Shown piece after piece: positions 5,353-5,390 of a DNA stretch of 5,390 bases. The number at the start of each line of letters is the position of its first letter. Within the stretch, counting starts at the first letter, position 1. This stretch comes from an uncultured beta proteobacterium (lineage in GTDB: Bacteria; Pseudomonadota; Gammaproteobacteria; Burkholderiales; Burkholderiaceae). The stretch covers positions 1 through 5,390 of the forward strand of contig CAIKGX010000124.1 of assembly GCA_903827075.1 (NCBI GenBank), given 5' to 3'. Under the pieces are notes generated by a model. It was not told where the DNA came from. It was given only the letters and a program-made list of their open reading frames with translations, and did no database searches. Made by a program: the position numbers and the translations under genes.

Positions 5353-5390
5353 AGCAAAGATCCATTTTTTTTCGAATGAGCCCATTGTTG
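5345..5390 (+). CDS. feoB: Probable start of ferrous iron transporter FeoB, cut by the window end
   Basis: A GTG at 5345 opens a frame that runs to the window end and encodes SEAKIHFFSNEPIV after the initiator. It overlaps the last 8 bases of feoA. GGAG at 5331-5334, ten bases upstream, is a suitable ribosome binding site. FeoB is an inner-membrane Fe2+ transporter with an N-terminal G-protein domain, whose first P-loop strand commonly reads I-A-L-V-G-N-P. The visible 'EPIV' could be the lead-in to that strand, but the diagnostic motif is outside the window. The call rests mainly on the feoA-feoB order. Confidence 0.72.
   Translation, partial: MSEAKIHFFSNEPIV

Overview
The window looks like chromosomal DNA from a moderately AT-rich, Gram-negative betaproteobacterium. 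The best guess is a freshwater Burkholderiaceae relative such as Polynucleobacter. That guess rests on base composition, Sec-type periplasmic proteins and the style of the proteins, and was not checked against any database. Genes are tightly packed, and I see no RNA genes, mobile elements or CRISPR arrays.

Layout. (1) 2-364, plus strand: the 3' part of a beta-rich hypothetical protein that seems to consist of two related repeats, followed by a strong hairpin terminator (399-425). (2) 2400-468, minus strand: an apparent three-gene operon of a TupA-type tungstate-binding periplasmic protein, a diverged paralogue joined to it by a one-base TAATG overlap, and a small Mop (molbindin) protein. (3) 2401-2473: a short divergent control region holding several AT-rich inverted repeats and a candidate promoter for the tupA operon. 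(4) 2474-4291, plus strand: a regulator with a ModE-like helix-turn-helix fused to a periplasmic-binding-protein-like sensor domain, then a ModA-type molybdate-binding protein starting at TTG. (5) 4926-4303, minus strand: a PaiB-family FMN-binding protein, convergent with modA. (6) 5107-5390, plus strand: feoA and the first codons of a probable feoB, behind a promoter overlapped by Fur-box-like sequence.

How the genes fit together. The centre of the window (468-4291) reads as a molybdate/tungstate module. Three exported binding proteins would capture oxyanions, Mop would bind them in the cytoplasm, and the regulator probably senses the ligand and acts on the region between it and tupA. No membrane permease or ATPase gene (tupBC, modBC) lies in the module. 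Its operons end at a terminator on one side and a convergent gene on the other, so the binding proteins must use transport components encoded elsewhere. The feo genes at the right end are a separate ferrous-iron uptake operon.
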